Source: Necropsobacter massiliensis
Lineage (GTDB): Bacteria > Pseudomonadota > Gammaproteobacteria > Enterobacterales > Pasteurellaceae
DNA: 64,000 nucleotides
Direction: 5' to 3'
Assembly (NCBI RefSeq): GCF_000827595.2
Contig: NZ_LN776184.1
Location: 94,033 to 158,032 of the forward strand
Of this stretch, positions 17,203 to 28,531 are shown piece by piece. Made by a program: the position numbers and the translations under genes. Each line of letters begins with the position of its first letter. Position 1 is the stretch's first letter. The notes below the pieces were generated by a model, which had not been told where the DNA came from, searched no databases, and worked only from the letters and a program-made list of their open reading frames with translations.

Positions 17203-18036
17203 TTAATAACCGTCGCCTAGCATATTCGGCAGGAAAACGGCGTGTTGAATGCGTTTTACCCGCGATTCAATGCGTCCGTCGTCATACAATTCGATTTCAC
17301 GCCAGCCGGGTTGTAATGTGTCCAGTGCAAAACTGTTGCTGTCCGGCTTGAACTGGACACAGGTGGAAGGTGTTGCCAGCACGCGATAACCATACCATTC
17401 GCCGTCCACTTCCTGATGAATATGCCCGTATAAAATACCTTTCACGTTACGAAACGGTGACAATGTATAAGCCAGATCCAGCGAATTACGCAGGTTGTGT
17501 TGATCCAGCCAAGCTGAATGAGTAGACAGAATATGATGATGCAACACAATCAGGGAATAACGTTCCGGATGATCTTTCAATTTTGCTTGCAACCAATCTA
17601 TCTGATATTGTCCCAACTGACCGTGTGGGACACCAAATACTTGGCTGTCAAGCATTAAAATCTGCCAATGCTCACCGAGTAAAACATGTTTTATCGGGCT
17701 GATATTACCGTGTCTCTGCTCTAAAATATCAAACATTTTTGGCTGAAAATCATGGTTGCCCGGAATCCAAAACACCATTTTCTGCAACTTTTTGATGCTT
17801 TCGCAAAAGCGCAGATAACCTTCGTCACTGCTGTCTTGCACCAAATCGCCGGTGGCCAGTACAAGATCATAATTAAAATCGCTTTGGCAAATCTCGGTTA
17901 ATACTTGATTAAAGCTCGCCTGGGTGTTGATTCCGAGCAATTCGCCGTTTTTTTCATCTTTAAACAAATGGGGATCAGTAATTTGGATTAACCGTATAAC
18001 CTTCTCCGAGGTTTGATATGTATAAGTGTTTACCAA
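17203..18036 (-). CDS. cpdA: 3',5'-cyclic-AMP phosphodiesterase
   Basis: 277-aa metallophosphoesterase (Icc/CpdA) that hydrolyses cAMP and tunes CRP activity. Metal-binding motifs are intact: ITDPHLF, ATGDLVQD, PGNHDFQP, LHHH and GHIHQE. The ending LATPSTCVQFKP...GWREIEL closely parallels the E. coli enzyme. It lies downstream of nudF as in enterobacteria, separated here by 150 bp. Confidence 0.94.
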   Translation of the reverse strand: MVNTYTYQTSEKVIRLIQITDPHLFKDEKNGELLGINTQASFNQVLTEICQSDFNYDLVLATGDLVQDSSDEGYLRFCESIKKLQKMVFWIPGNHDFQPKMFDILEQRHGNISPIKHVLLGEHWQILMLDSQVFGVPHGQLGQYQIDWLQAKLKDHPERYSLIVLHHHILSTHSAWLDQHNLRNSLDLAYTLSPFRNVKGILYGHIHQEVDGEWYGYRVLATPSTCVQFKPDSNSFALDTLQPGWREIELYDDGRIESRVKRIQHAVFLPNMLGDGY

Positions 18037-18186
18037 GTGATCCGTCCTCCCTTAATATCCTTATATTTTATGTTCCAAACTGAGTTATAACTTACGGATT
18101 TGAAAAAAATTTGCATCAGTAAAATCCAAAAAATGTTAACACTGTCATATTTTCACAGCGATTTTATGCCAAAAATAAAAGCTGTA

Positions 18187-18819
18187 TCACATTTTTCCGT
18201 CCCATTTTTGCTGCAACATGAGGTAATTCAGCTGTAACCATAGCAAACCGGTCACCGCAATGCCGTTATCAATTTTGCCTTGGCAAACCCATTGATAAGC
18301 GGTTTCCCGCGCGATCACATGGACGCGAATATCCTCATGTTCCTCCGCCAGTCCATGAATGCCTTTTGCCTTTGCGCTGTCCACCTTGCCGGCAAAAATA
18401 TGAATACGTTCAAGCACGCCGCCCGGGCTGTCCCACATGCTCAGAGCATGGGTTAACTGCGTGACCTGTATGCCGGCTTCTTCCTCACTTTCGCGTAATG
18501 CCACTTCATCCGGTCGTTCGCCCTCTTCCACCATGCCGGCGATTAATTCAAACAACCAGGGCGATTGAGCTAAATTCGGATCATATGCCCCAATGCGCAC
18601 CTGTTCGACTAAAATCACCTTATCCGCCTGCGGGTCATAGGCAATCACAGCCGACGCTGCACCTTTTACCAGCAATTCGCGAGTAACCACATCGCTCATA
18701 CCGCCGGCAAACAATTTGTGTTTAAACTGAATTTTTTTCAACGTAAAGAAACCGCTGTACAGGGTTTCCTCGTGCAAAATTTGAATATCCTGTTGTGTAA
18801 ATTGTTGATCTGCGTTCAT
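18187..18819 (-). CDS. nudF: ADP-ribose pyrophosphatase (Nudix)
   Basis: 210-aa Nudix hydrolase cleaving ADP-ribose to AMP and ribose-5-phosphate. The Nudix box GMVEEGERPDEVALRESEEE then AGI fits Gx5Ex7REUxEExGU. I start at ATG 18819 (MNADQQFTQQDIQ): AAGGA lies just upstream and the length equals the E. coli enzyme. The frame stays open to 18939 but that extension has no family similarity. Confidence 0.93.
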   Translation of the reverse strand: MNADQQFTQQDIQILHEETLYSGFFTLKKIQFKHKLFAGGMSDVVTRELLVKGAASAVIAYDPQADKVILVEQVRIGAYDPNLAQSPWLFELIAGMVEEGERPDEVALRESEEEAGIQVTQLTHALSMWDSPGGVLERIHIFAGKVDSAKAKGIHGLAEEHEDIRVHVIARETAYQWVCQGKIDNGIAVTGLLWLQLNYLMLQQKWDGKM

Positions 18820-18968
18820 CTTACAATCCTTAAGCGTGGTTGACGCCAATTTCCGTATATCACATAACATCGCACCATAGGCGAAAACAGAATACCTGCG
18901 ATTATTTTTGACTTTGCCGATAAAAAAAGGTTCACTCACGTAAACCCTTTATTTGAGCGAAAACCGCC

Positions 18969-19394
18969 TCAGCTTTTTCGTAATCGCTCGGTACTGACTA
19001 AAAACAAGGCGATAACCATCAACAAAATCGCACCGGAAAATAATATTGCATTAATCGGGCTTGAATGATCGACAATGATTAAACGCACCATGGCAGTAAT
19101 ACCGATATAGATAAAATAGCGCAACGGAAAATGGTAATTGGTTTTAAAATATTTGACGATTAGCGCCAGAAACTCAAAATAGAGAAAATACACTACGATT
19201 TTTTCCACCAGCAGATAAGACGCCTCTTTCGATGGTTCAAATAAAACCAGCACCAATCCACAGATTTCTTTTGCCAGAAAAACCACCAAAATCGCCGCTA
19301 GCACCAGCAAGGAAATATTCAAGATCCATTGCAGCAGAGCAGAAACGCCTTTACTGAAATAATTTAAGCTTTCTTCCGTTGTATGTTTTGTCAT
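18969..19394 (-). CDS. psiE: PsiE family membrane protein
   Basis: 141-aa protein with four hydrophobic segments and the family core [17 protein letters not shown]...[20 protein letters not shown], nearly identical to E. coli PsiE (phosphate-starvation-inducible). Its biochemical role is unknown. It begins 3 nt after the M15 peptidase stop and probably belongs to the dapE operon. Confidence 0.92.
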   Translation of the reverse strand: MTKHTTEESLNYFSKGVSALLQWILNISLLVLAAILVVFLAKEICGLVLVLFEPSKEASYLLVEKIVVYFLYFEFLALIVKYFKTNYHFPLRYFIYIGITAMVRLIIVDHSSPINAILFSGAILLMVIALFLVSTERLRKS

Positions 19395-19397
19395 AAT

Positions 19398-20090
19398 TTA
19401 GTGAATAAAAAACTGTTCAAAAAGCTGCGCGAAATGCGCGGTTAACGTGGCTTTACCGGCAATACTTTCATGCTGCCATGCGGCAAGCAGTATATCCGGT
19501 CCGAATTGGCGCTGAGCCTGATCGGCAATCGGCAGGTAGCTGATATGCCAAGGTTCGCGCCCGATCGCCAGCTGTGGGGCAAGATGCAAAAACGGCAAGG
19601 CGAAATCAAAGGCATTTAAGTTTTCCTGCAACCATTGACTTAATTCAAAAAAATAACCGTTTTGTTCATATTCCCAAGGCTCCAACTGCAATTTTTGTTG
19701 CGCGGGCAATAAATCAGGATCAAAAACGTCAATCTCCGTTCCCCAATGGTGTCGGCTGCCGCCCGGCAGCGCCGACCAGCGTAAAATTGCACGACATTTT
19801 TCCCAATCGGAAAGTGCGGTCAGATTTAACGGATTTCCTTGATCATCATGCACCTTGCGTTCGCCGCAAAATTTTTCGTTCCAGATTTGCTGCTGACGAG
19901 AAAAATCCCGAAAACTGCTAGCTGGCTGTAAATTAAAGCCATTTTGCACCGCACTTTTTTGCAACGCCTGAAACGCCTTTAATGCTTGCGGTTGTAGAAA
20001 ATGGTTATCCGAAAACGGACAGGGAAGATGCTGTAAATGCGCGCGAGATTTTCCGCTCAGCATCTCGGGGGTAAATAACAGGGTCGTCAT
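19398..20090 (-). CDS. M15-family D-alanyl-D-alanine carboxypeptidase-like protein
   Basis: About 230-aa VanY/LAS-type zinc peptidase. Motifs SSFRDFSRQQQIWNEKF, GGSRHHWGTEIDVFD and EPWHISY supply the His/Asp/His zinc ligands and catalytic Glu expected for peptidoglycan D,D-carboxypeptidases. Start at 20090 (MTTLLFTPEM) avoids overlapping dapE. No clear signal peptide is visible, so localisation is uncertain. Sits between dapE and psiE in one leftward run. Confidence 0.8.
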   Translation of the reverse strand: MTTLLFTPEMLSGKSRAHLQHLPCPFSDNHFLQPQALKAFQALQKSAVQNGFNLQPASSFRDFSRQQQIWNEKFCGERKVHDDQGNPLNLTALSDWEKCRAILRWSALPGGSRHHWGTEIDVFDPDLLPAQQKLQLEPWEYEQNGYFFELSQWLQENLNAFDFALPFLHLAPQLAIGREPWHISYLPIADQAQRQFGPDILLAAWQHESIAGKATLTAHFAQLFEQFFIH

Positions 20091-20112
20091 GCTTGGTATT
20101 GCCTCTTTCGGT

Positions 20113-21282
20113 CTAGACACCGCTGTTGTTGTGCGCAGTTTCAACCGCAGAATCGTCCAGCAGTTTAACCAGCATGGACTGATACACCCGCCCCAGCAGT
20201 GTCAAATCATCGCAGCTAACACATTCATTGACCTTATGAATGGTGGCATTAAGCGGTCCGAGTTCCACCACTTCCGCCCCCATTAAGGCAATAAAACGTC
20301 CATCGGAGGTGCCACCGCCAGTTTCAAGCCGCGGGCGAATATGAGCGATTTGGTGCAGGCTTTCTACCACCGCATTGACCAATCTGCCCGGCTCGGTGAG
20401 AAACGGTTTGCCGGATAAATTCCATTCAATACGATAAGTCAAACCATGTTTTTGCAGCATCGCCGCAACGGTATTTTGGATGATTTCATCAGTCACTTCA
20501 GTGCAATAACGTAAATTAAATTGGACAAAAAGCTCGCCTGGAATCACATTATTGCTACCCGTGCCAGCCTGAATATTGGCGATTTGCAGGCTGGTCGGCG
20601 GAAAAAAAGCATTGCCCTGATCCCATTGATAAGCGGTCAGTTCACTCAGAAACGGCAGCGCTTTATGTACCGGATTTTGCGCCAAATGCGGATATGCCAC
20701 ATGCCCTTGAACGCCTTCAATATATAGATCCGCCGTGATTGAACCGCGGCGTCCGTTTTTCACCACATCTCCCACACGTTGCGCGCTGGAAGGTTCGCCG
20801 ACCATACAATAATCAATGCTTTCACCGCGCGCCATTAAGGTTTGCACCACCCGAACCGTGCCGTCTTTCGCCGCCGCTTCTTCATCGGAGGTAATCAACA
20901 ACGCCACAGTGCCGCTGTGCGTCGGGTTGGCTTGCACATAGGCTTCCGCCGCAACAATCATCGCCGCCAGCGAGCCTTTCATATCCGCCGCGCCGCGCCC
21001 GTATAGCATATCGTTGTCAATATGTGCGCTAAAAGGTGGATAGCGCCATTGAGTTTCATCCCCTGCTGGCACCACATCAGTATGCCCGGCGAACGCCACT
21101 ACCGGCGCACCATGACCGTGTTTTGCCCATAAATTTAAGGTATTGTTAAAAGGCAACCATTCAATACTGAATCCCAGCGCTTGTAAACGCTCGGCAATCA
21201 TCTGCTGACACCCCTGATCATCGGGGCTGACAGAAGGTCGTTGAATTAACTGTCGGGCTAAATCAACAATGCTTTTTTTCAT
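20113..21282 (-). CDS. dapE: Succinyl-diaminopimelate desuccinylase
   Basis: 389-aa M20 peptidase-family enzyme of the lysine/meso-DAP pathway, converting N-succinyl-LL-DAP to LL-DAP. Metal and catalytic motifs are present: [44 protein letters not shown] and the C-terminal [12 protein letters not shown]. It supplies DAP for peptidoglycan, fitting the neighbouring M15 peptidase. It starts 17 nt after yffB. Confidence 0.95.
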   Translation of the reverse strand: MKKSIVDLARQLIQRPSVSPDDQGCQQMIAERLQALGFSIEWLPFNNTLNLWAKHGHGAPVVAFAGHTDVVPAGDETQWRYPPFSAHIDNDMLYGRGAADMKGSLAAMIVAAEAYVQANPTHSGTVALLITSDEEAAAKDGTVRVVQTLMARGESIDYCMVGEPSSAQRVGDVVKNGRRGSITADLYIEGVQGHVAYPHLAQNPVHKALPFLSELTAYQWDQGNAFFPPTSLQIANIQAGTGSNNVIPGELFVQFNLRYCTEVTDEIIQNTVAAMLQKHGLTYRIEWNLSGKPFLTEPGRLVNAVVESLHQIAHIRPRLETGGGTSDGRFIALMGAEVVELGPLNATIHKVNECVSCDDLTLLGRVYQSMLVKLLDDSAVETAHNNSGV

Positions 21283-21299
21283 TTTTTACATCCTGTTAA

Positions 21300-21653
21300 T
21301 TATTCGCCTTGCGTTAACGCAGCCGCATAGGCTTGTTCGTCAAACCCGATTAGAGCAATATTGCCTTGTAGAATAATCGGGCGTTTTATCAGGGTCGGCT
21401 GTGCCAACAGCTGTTCAAGTGCGGTCTGTTTTGACAAAGTTTCTTTCACCTGTTGATCTAAATGGCGCCAAGTAGTGCTGCGTTTGTTGACCAGATTTTG
21501 CCAGCCGAAACGGTTTTCTGCCTCCACCAGCCAGGCACGCGTCAACCCGTCGGTACGGTAATCGTGCAGCTGATGTTCAATATGATGTTCTGCCAGCCAT
21601 TTCAGGGCTTTTTTTACCGTATCGCAATTTTTAATGCCGTAAACCGTAATCAT
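21300..21653 (-). CDS. yffB: ArsC/Spx-family protein YffB
   Basis: 117-aa thioredoxin-fold protein starting MITVYGIKNCDTVKKALKWL. A single Cys10 sits in the NCDTVKKA motif and RPI occurs later (KRPIILQG), as in YffB, which is related to arsenate reductases and binds glutathione. It is next to dapE as in E. coli. No true arsenate resistance role is implied. The ATG directly abuts the gss stop codon. Confidence 0.9.
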   Translation of the reverse strand: MITVYGIKNCDTVKKALKWLAEHHIEHQLHDYRTDGLTRAWLVEAENRFGWQNLVNKRSTTWRHLDQQVKETLSKQTALEQLLAQPTLIKRPIILQGNIALIGFDEQAYAAALTQGE

Positions 21654-23564
21654 TTAATCTTCCTGTTGTAAAAAATCATTATCCGCCAGTACACGCAGCG
21701 GCTGCATATCACTGTTGCCGACAATAACACGACTCGGATCGGAACGCAAACAGCTGCCACCGTAATGCCCGCCGACGGTAAAGGTGCAGAGCTGCACATA
21801 GACCTCTTCTACTTTCGGCAAACACCAAAGTTGCTGATAAATATATTCTTGCTGATGAAAACGCCCGTCCGTTTCATCCAGCACGGTTTTAGTGTCGCCG
21901 ACTAAGGTCACATTATTGCCGCAACGACCAGCAATCGGTTTTTTCGCATAGCCGTTTTTCAGCAGGGCTGGCGTTAATTCAAAGCTGGATTCCAATAAAT
22001 AGCGATGATTCGGGAACAGCGACCATAGCACTGGCAAAATCGCTTTATTGCTCGGAATCGCAGTCCACAGCGGTTCATAAACCAGCACTTCAGGGCGCAA
22101 CAAAACATCAATTAAGCGCACGTGATCTTCGGGATAGCCGGTCCGAATCGGCGGTGCCACCGCGCGCCCGCCGGTTTCTTCACGCAACTGCTCCAATACG
22201 GTTTCCCACGCCCAAGTTTTCCATACGCTCAGCACCTGATGTTGTTCATCATCCAGCAAACGACCGCGCTGATCCCAATGTAGCCCTTGCGTGCCATGAA
22301 TAATTTTCGCCTTGTAGCCTGCCTGTGTCAGTGCCGATTGCATAAACAGCGCATGATAATCCTCCTCACTGTCGTTATCCTGCAAAATATGCACCAACGG
22401 TGCATGCTCGCGATGCTTCCAGCAATCGGTCAGCGCATCACGCAAATGCGCGCCCGGATCACTGCCTTCATGCAAGCCGCCCTGCTGCGCCCAACGAGCG
22501 AGAATCGCGCCGGCTTCCGCGTGGCAGGACGCCGAATCCGCATTATATTCATATACTTTCAGACCGCGTTCGCTCAAACAAAAATCAAGGCGACCGGAAA
22601 TCGTCTGGTAACGGCGGTTTTGCCAAGACAAACGCAGACGCGGCCACAATAATTGCGGAATATTGAAATAGCGTAATAAATTATCGTTCTGCAACACTTT
22701 TTCAGTAGCATGCAGATACATTAAATGTAGTTCATTTGTGGCGCGGATCAGTTCATGCTGCGCACTTTCGGAAATTGTGAAATAACGATATTGATCGGAA
22801 AAATTGATGCGATGCCCTTTCATCGCGGCGATATAACGACTTTCCAGCGGATCAGCATCGTTCAGCCATTGTTCGCTGAACTGTCCGTTATCTTCCAGTC
22901 TGCACGCATGAATACGCAGGGTTTGCGGCGCCGGTGTCGGGCGTGGCAGGCTATATGTCGTATCCTCAGTCTGAATCATCCAGCCCAGAATTTCCGTATC
23001 GGGGAAAGTATCCTGCACATAATAACCGTCATCATTGACTGTCATCGACAACTCACGTGTCCATTGCTGACCGCTTGGCAAGCGATAGTGAATCACATTC
23101 TGTTCCGCGATCCGAATACTGTGCGCCAGCACCTCGGTAATAATCGCCACATGACCGGTTTCTTTAAATTCGCCGCCCTCCTGCCAAATCAGCAGTGCGC
23201 CCGGTTGCGGCGCTTTCTTGCTGCCGTTGGCAAAAGCCTGTAGCGGCACCAGCGCATCGTTGACCACCTGACGCAGAAAACGCAAGGAAAAAATCTCATA
23301 AGCCATGCCCACATCGCTGAACACCATACCGTAATTTAAATATAGATAACGGCGGGCGAACTCCACGCATTGCCATTTATAGCCCATATATTCGCGTCCC
23401 AAATAGCTGCGAAATGCCGCATCGTCGGGAAACTCGTTTTTATCGGCGGTGTCATAATCGGAAGAATAAATCGCAATGCCGCCCGGCGCATAACCGAGTA
23501 AACTGCCGAAAGGGTCATGGGTAACAATATTGGGTGAAATCTCTGATGCGGATAATTCAGGCAT
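21654..23564 (-). CDS. gss: Bifunctional glutathionylspermidine synthetase/amidase
   Basis: 636-aa protein. The N-terminal CHAP amidase (residues about 1-200) has the catalytic Cys in KWQCVEFARRYLY and His in ETGHVAIITEV. The C-terminal ATP-grasp synthetase begins near 210 and includes LKVYEYNADSASCHAEAGA, KPIAGRCGNNVTLV and the ending GGHYGGSCLR. It makes and hydrolyses glutathionylspermidine, linking thiol and polyamine metabolism. Start 23564 (MPELSASEIS) has GGAG 7 nt upstream; the open frame to 23609 lacks family similarity. Confidence 0.92.
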   Translation of the reverse strand: MPELSASEISPNIVTHDPFGSLLGYAPGGIAIYSSDYDTADKNEFPDDAAFRSYLGREYMGYKWQCVEFARRYLYLNYGMVFSDVGMAYEIFSLRFLRQVVNDALVPLQAFANGSKKAPQPGALLIWQEGGEFKETGHVAIITEVLAHSIRIAEQNVIHYRLPSGQQWTRELSMTVNDDGYYVQDTFPDTEILGWMIQTEDTTYSLPRPTPAPQTLRIHACRLEDNGQFSEQWLNDADPLESRYIAAMKGHRINFSDQYRYFTISESAQHELIRATNELHLMYLHATEKVLQNDNLLRYFNIPQLLWPRLRLSWQNRRYQTISGRLDFCLSERGLKVYEYNADSASCHAEAGAILARWAQQGGLHEGSDPGAHLRDALTDCWKHREHAPLVHILQDNDSEEDYHALFMQSALTQAGYKAKIIHGTQGLHWDQRGRLLDDEQHQVLSVWKTWAWETVLEQLREETGGRAVAPPIRTGYPEDHVRLIDVLLRPEVLVYEPLWTAIPSNKAILPVLWSLFPNHRYLLESSFELTPALLKNGYAKKPIAGRCGNNVTLVGDTKTVLDETDGRFHQQEYIYQQLWCLPKVEEVYVQLCTFTVGGHYGGSCLRSDPSRVIVGNSDMQPLRVLADNDFLQQED

Positions 23565-23623
23565 GGCAGGCTCCGAGTAGATTAAAATACGCGCGTAGTA
23601 TAGATCCAATCGGAAACAAAAAC

Positions 23624-23682
23624 AAAAGTGCGGTGGTTTTTTCCGAGGTTTTTAAAACGCCCGCCAAACCGACCGCACTTTT
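23624..23682. terminator. Inverted uptake-signal pair downstream of thrC
   Basis: AAAAGTGCGGT (23624-23634) and ACCGCACTTTT (23672-23682) can form an 11-bp stem with a long loop, 12 nt after the thrC stop on the minus strand. Confidence 0.5.
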
Positions 23683-23694
23683 CCGGCATAAGAT

Positions 23695-24972
23695 TTATTT
23701 CTTCAACAAATAAGCGCGCAGTGCCGAAAAATCATTTTCCATTTTATCGGATAATAACGGCAGCCGATTATGCTTATCCAACGCCGCCGGCAAATCCAGC
23801 TGAACAGACAAAATCCGCTCCACGCTTTCTTTAAACTTGGCCGGATGCGCCGTGCACAGGAACAACCCGCTTTCGCCCGCTTGCAGATCCTGTTTTAGCG
23901 CCCGATAAGCTACTGCTCCGTGCGGTTCGCATAAATAGCCTTTGGCATACATATCGCGCAACGTATCTTCCGTTTCGGCGTCTGTTACTGCGATGGAATG
24001 CAGCTCGGATAACGACCAATTATTGCGTTTAAACAATTCTTCCACTCGCGGCCAGTTATTCGGACGGCTGACATCCATGGCATTAGATAAGGTGGCGACC
24101 GTGGCATGCGGATCCCAGTGACCGCCCGCCAAATAGCGCGGCACGGTATCATTAGCGTTGGTGGCGGCGATAAAACGTTTAATCGGCAAACCCAAAGTTT
24201 TTGCGATTAAACCGGCGGTTAAGTTGCCGAAGTTACCACTCGGCACGCAAACCACCATATTTTCTCGTTCCTGTTTCGGCAATTGCGCCGCCGCTTCAAA
24301 ATAATAACAAACCTGCGCCAATAAACGGCTGATATTGATTGAGTTAGCCGAATTCAGCCCGATAGCCTGACGCAACGCTTCATCATCAAAAGCCTGTTTA
24401 ACCAGCGCCTGACAGGCATCGAAATCGGCATTTACCGCAACCGTGCGGATATTGCCGCCCAGCGTACAGAACAATTTTTCCTGTAACGGGCTGATTTTCC
24501 CTTGCGGATATAAAATCACTACCTCAATATTTTCCAGCCCATAGAAAGCATGCGCTACCGCCGCGCCAGTATCGCCAGAGGTGGCAGTTAAAATAGTGAT
24601 TTTGCCGTCACCGCGCACCGCTGCCAGCGCCTGCGCCATAAAACGACCGCCGAAATCCTTAAACGCCAATGTCGGTCCGTGGAACAATTCCAGCGCATAA
24701 ACGCCCGCTTCCACCTTCGCCACCGGTGCCGGAAAATCAAACGCATTGCGCACCATTTGATTGAGCTGCTCGCGCGGGAGCTCCTCACCGATTAACGTGG
24801 CTAAAATTGCCTGACTGCGTTCAACCAGTGGCAACGCCAGTAATTGTTCGATATTGTCCAGTTGCGGGATCTGTGCGGGAAAGAAAAGTCCCTGATCCTT
24901 TCCTAAGCCCTGACGTACCGCCTGAGCGAAATTAACCCGTTGCTCCGGGTGTTTGATATTGTATAAGTCCAT
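23695..24972 (-). CDS. thrC: Threonine synthase
   Basis: 425-aa PLP enzyme making threonine from O-phosphohomoserine. It begins MDLYNIKHPEQRVNFAQAV and carries the PLP lysine motif LAFKDFGGRFMAQ and phosphate-binding TSGDTGAAVAHAFYG, followed by SGNFGNLTAG. Length matches E. coli ThrC. It is the last gene of the leftward thrLABC operon, 54 nt after thrB. Confidence 0.97.
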   Translation of the reverse strand: MDLYNIKHPEQRVNFAQAVRQGLGKDQGLFFPAQIPQLDNIEQLLALPLVERSQAILATLIGEELPREQLNQMVRNAFDFPAPVAKVEAGVYALELFHGPTLAFKDFGGRFMAQALAAVRGDGKITILTATSGDTGAAVAHAFYGLENIEVVILYPQGKISPLQEKLFCTLGGNIRTVAVNADFDACQALVKQAFDDEALRQAIGLNSANSINISRLLAQVCYYFEAAAQLPKQERENMVVCVPSGNFGNLTAGLIAKTLGLPIKRFIAATNANDTVPRYLAGGHWDPHATVATLSNAMDVSRPNNWPRVEELFKRNNWSLSELHSIAVTDAETEDTLRDMYAKGYLCEPHGAVAYRALKQDLQAGESGLFLCTAHPAKFKESVERILSVQLDLPAALDKHNRLPLLSDKMENDFSALRAYLLKK

Positions 24973-25026
24973 AATCTGTCCTGCTCGGTTAATCGGTTAA
25001 ATGTGTAAATCCTGATCCAATTTCAA

Positions 25027-25971
25027 TCAACTTAATTCGCGTGCGCCCTGATTATCCACCTTACAGATATGCACGAAACCCTCGTTATTCTGCAAATAAT
25101 GGTTTTCCAGATAGGCGGATAAACGCGTGGCGATGGCAAGATCCGGCGCAATGGCGAATATAGTCGGGCCGGAACCGGAAATGCCCGATGCCAGCGCACC
25201 CAGATCGCGTACCGTCTGTTTCACTTCGGCAAAGTTCGGCAATAGTGCCTCGCGATACGGTTCGGCAACCACATCCTTCATCATATATGCCGCCAAGGCT
25301 TCCTGCTGCGTATGACAAGCATGTACAAAACTGCCAAGATGCCGACCGTGGGTAATCACATCCTGACGGGTATAGCTTTTCGGCAAAATCGCCCGCGCTT
25401 CGGAAGTCGGCACTTCAATACCAGGATAAGCCAGCACCCAATACCAATTGTCGAAAAACGGCAGCTGCTGGCAGATATTGCCAAGCGATTGCACCATTAG
25501 CTGCACGCCGCCGAGATAGCAAGGCGCAACATTATCGTAATGAATCGAGCCAGAAATGCGTCCTTCCAGTTCACCCATCATTTCCAGCAGCTCCATTTTG
25601 GAAAACGGCTCCTGATGAAAACGGTTTAACGCCACCAGTGCGGCGACAATGGAACAAGCGCTGGAACCCAGCCCGGAACCGATAGGCATATTTTTCTCCA
25701 ACGTCAGACGTAAGGCTTTGACTTTACTGTTGCGCAGTTTCAGGCGTTCGCTGAATAATACATAAGCCTGATAGACAATGTTTTTCTGCGGTTCTTTCGG
25801 CAATTTACGCACAAAATAACCCGCACTTTCCAGTTCAAAACCGCTGTCTATGCCCTCAATTTGAACCACATCGCCCAGTAAGGAACCGTCAATCGGAGAA
25901 ACCGCCGCACCTAGCGTATCAAAGCCCACGCTGATATTCGCACTGGATGCCGGTGCATAAATTCTTAACAT
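25027..25971 (-). CDS. thrB: Homoserine kinase
   Basis: 314-aa GHMP kinase phosphorylating homoserine. The ATP-binding motif [19 protein letters not shown] is visible, with [20 protein letters not shown] and the C-terminal [13 protein letters not shown] start at 25971 ([18 protein letters not shown]) because GGGAG is then well spaced; an ATG two codons upstream is the alternative. It lies 13 nt after thrA. Confidence 0.96.
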   Translation of the reverse strand: MLRIYAPASSANISVGFDTLGAAVSPIDGSLLGDVVQIEGIDSGFELESAGYFVRKLPKEPQKNIVYQAYVLFSERLKLRNSKVKALRLTLEKNMPIGSGLGSSACSIVAALVALNRFHQEPFSKMELLEMMGELEGRISGSIHYDNVAPCYLGGVQLMVQSLGNICQQLPFFDNWYWVLAYPGIEVPTSEARAILPKSYTRQDVITHGRHLGSFVHACHTQQEALAAYMMKDVVAEPYREALLPNFAEVKQTVRDLGALASGISGSGPTIFAIAPDLAIATRLSAYLENHYLQNNEGFVHICKVDNQGARELS

Positions 25972-25984
25972 TCCCATTCTCCCG

Positions 25985-28432
25985 TTAGTGATGTAGCGTT
26001 CTTAAAATATCGGCGAAAATACCGGCGGCAGTGACCGCATTACCGGCACCGTAGCCGCGTAATAATAGCGGAATCGGCTGATAGTAGCGAGTATAAAATG
26101 CCAATGCGTTTTCGCCGTTTTTGACTTTATACAGCGGATCATCACTGTCCACCTCAACAATAGACACTTTGCACTTACCCTGCTCAATCTGCCCGACGTA
26201 ACGCAACACCTTTTCCTGTGCGCGGGCGTTTTCCACCCTTGTGCGAAATGCCTCATCCAGCTGCGGCAGCTGCGCCATAAATTCTTCCGTTGATTTCCCT
26301 GCGGCAAACCCCTTCGGCAGAACGCTTTCTACTTCAATATCCTTTAATTCCAGCGGCAGACCGGTTTCGCGTGCCAGAATCAACAATTTGCGCGCCACAT
26401 CCTGACCGGACAGATCATCGCGCGGATCCGGCTCGGTAAAGCCTTTTTCACGTGCCAATGCAGTGGCTTCCGACAAGGATAAGCCCTCTTCCAGCTTACC
26501 GAAAATAAAGGATAAAGAACCGGATAAAATGCCGTTAAAGCGGATCACTTCATCACCGGCGGCAAGCAAATTCTGTAAATTTTCAATCACCGGCAAACCC
26601 GCGCCAACATTGGTATCATACAAGAAATTACGCTGATTTTTACGCGCATTTTCACGCAACAAATTGTAATATTCAATATCGCGGGTATTGGCTTTTTTAT
26701 TCGGCGTCACCACATGAAAACCCTCGCTTAAGGCGCGTGCATACAAACCGGATACACTTTCCGCCGAGGTGCAGTCCACAAATACCGGATTTACCACATG
26801 ATGCAATTTGATGAAGGATAATAAAACATCGAAATCCGACGGTTGCGTGGCGTTTTCCAGATCTTCCTGCCAGTTGTCTAAATTCAATCCGTTTTCATTT
26901 AATAACATTTTGTTTGAGTTGGCTAAGGCACAAACACGGATTTCAATATCCTTTTTTGCCAAATACTCCTTTTGATTTTTCACCTGCTCAATGAGTTCGC
27001 CACCGACACCGCCGACACCGACCAGAAACATATCAACGATTTTTTTATTGTTAAATAACGCCTGATGCGTAGCTTTTACCGCTTCAATAGCTTTATTTTG
27101 AGCTACCACAGCGGAAATAGACCGTTCGGAAGAGCCTTGCGCAATTGCTACTATGCTGATATTTGCTTGCGCCAGTGCCGAGAAGAAACGCGCAGCAATG
27201 CCTTTTGCCTGACGCATACCATCGCCCACCACCGAAATAATAGATAAATCTTTAATCACTTCAATCGGTTCCAACGCGGCGCTTTTCAGCTCTTGTGCAA
27301 ATTCATTTTCCAATGCCAGTTTGGCGGTTTCAATAGCTTTCACCGGCACACAAAAACTAATGCTGTATTCCGATGAAGATTGTGTGATTAAAATTACCGA
27401 TACGCCAGCATTCGACATTGCGGAAAACACCCGTGACGCCATGCCAACCATGCCCTGCATACCGGGTCCGGAAACATTAAACATCGCCAGATTATCCAAA
27501 TTGGTAATCCCTTTGACATGCAAACCTTCCGCTTTCACTTCGCCATCAATAATGGAACCCGGCGCATCCGGATTGCCAGTATTTTTGATCAAACAAGGAA
27601 TGTTCGCCTGCACCAACGGTCCGATAGTACGCGGGTGGATTACTTTCGCACCGAAGTAAGACAATTCCATTGCCTCACGATAAGACAGGCTCGGCAGCAG
27701 GCGCGCATCCGGCACCAAACGCGGATCACAGGTATAAACCCCGTCTACATCCGTCCAGATCTCGCAGACCTGCGCATTTAAACAGGCAGCCAGACAGGCG
27801 GCGGAATAATCGGAACCGTTGCGCCCCAGCAGCACCAGTTCACCTTTATCATTCCCAGCGGTAAAGCCCGCCATTAACACAACATTGTCTTTTGGAATCG
27901 CGCCGGCGTTCACTCGTGCAGCAGAAGCTTCAATATCCACGGACGATTCCAAATAACCGCCCTGCGCCAATAATTTTTCCACCGGATTAATTAATGTCAC
28001 GCTATAACCGCGCGCTTCAAACCAAGCTTTCATCATGGCAATGGATAATTTCTCACCGCGTGAATCAATAGTGGCTTTCACCGCATCTTCAACGCGCCCG
28101 TTTTGTCTGATAGTTTCCAGTAATCCCTGAATCTGCGCAAATTCGGCATCAATGAACGCTTTCGTCGCGGCTAAATCAAAATTTGCATTTTCTGCATGCA
28201 GTCCATTGATAATATTATAAAAAATTTCGACGGCTTGATTAAAATCGGCTTCGGTAGGTTGGTTTTGCGCGGCTTTTTCGGAAAGGGCAACCAGATAATT
28301 GGTGATTTTTGCCGGCGCAGACAGCACCCCCGCCGCCTGATCCTCCAAATGAGCCCGTTCAATCAGCCGGGCGGCCTGTGAAAACCGTTCGGGATTGGCC
28401 AAAGACGTGCCGCCGAATTTAAGTACGCGCAT
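25985..28432 (-). CDS. thrA: Bifunctional aspartokinase I / homoserine dehydrogenase I
   Basis: 815-aa fusion. The N-terminal aspartokinase ([29 protein letters not shown]) is followed by ACT regulatory domains for threonine feedback (residues about 310-460) and the C-terminal homoserine dehydrogenase ([14 protein letters not shown] near 467; [17 protein letters not shown]). It catalyses the first and third steps from aspartate to threonine. A leader peptide and attenuator upstream indicate control by charged threonine and isoleucine tRNAs. Confidence 0.97.
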   Translation of the reverse strand: MRVLKFGGTSLANPERFSQAARLIERAHLEDQAAGVLSAPAKITNYLVALSEKAAQNQPTEADFNQAVEIFYNIINGLHAENANFDLAATKAFIDAEFAQIQGLLETIRQNGRVEDAVKATIDSRGEKLSIAMMKAWFEARGYSVTLINPVEKLLAQGGYLESSVDIEASAARVNAGAIPKDNVVLMAGFTAGNDKGELVLLGRNGSDYSAACLAACLNAQVCEIWTDVDGVYTCDPRLVPDARLLPSLSYREAMELSYFGAKVIHPRTIGPLVQANIPCLIKNTGNPDAPGSIIDGEVKAEGLHVKGITNLDNLAMFNVSGPGMQGMVGMASRVFSAMSNAGVSVILITQSSSEYSISFCVPVKAIETAKLALENEFAQELKSAALEPIEVIKDLSIISVVGDGMRQAKGIAARFFSALAQANISIVAIAQGSSERSISAVVAQNKAIEAVKATHQALFNNKKIVDMFLVGVGGVGGELIEQVKNQKEYLAKKDIEIRVCALANSNKMLLNENGLNLDNWQEDLENATQPSDFDVLLSFIKLHHVVNPVFVDCTSAESVSGLYARALSEGFHVVTPNKKANTRDIEYYNLLRENARKNQRNFLYDTNVGAGLPVIENLQNLLAAGDEVIRFNGILSGSLSFIFGKLEEGLSLSEATALAREKGFTEPDPRDDLSGQDVARKLLILARETGLPLELKDIEVESVLPKGFAAGKSTEEFMAQLPQLDEAFRTRVENARAQEKVLRYVGQIEQGKCKVSIVEVDSDDPLYKVKNGENALAFYTRYYQPIPLLLRGYGAGNAVTAAGIFADILRTLHH

Positions 28433-28477
28433 AATAATCTCCTAAATGTTGTGTATAAAGTTAATCTGAAAAACGGT

Positions 28478-28509
28478 TATAAAAAAACCCGCACTTTGTA
28501 TGCGGGTTT
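28478..28509 (-). terminator. thr operon attenuator
   Basis: Perfect 9-bp stem AAACCCGCA (28485-28493) / TGCGGGTTT (28501-28509) with a 7-nt loop; on the minus strand a run of Ts follows. It lies between thrL and thrA, as expected for transcription attenuation. Confidence 0.9.
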
Positions 28510-28531
28510 TGTAAATTCTGTTTTTAACGCA

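Noticed and set aside
22755..23243. 162-codon plus-strand frame opposite gss
   Set aside because: Shadow of the glutathionylspermidine synthetase/amidase frame.
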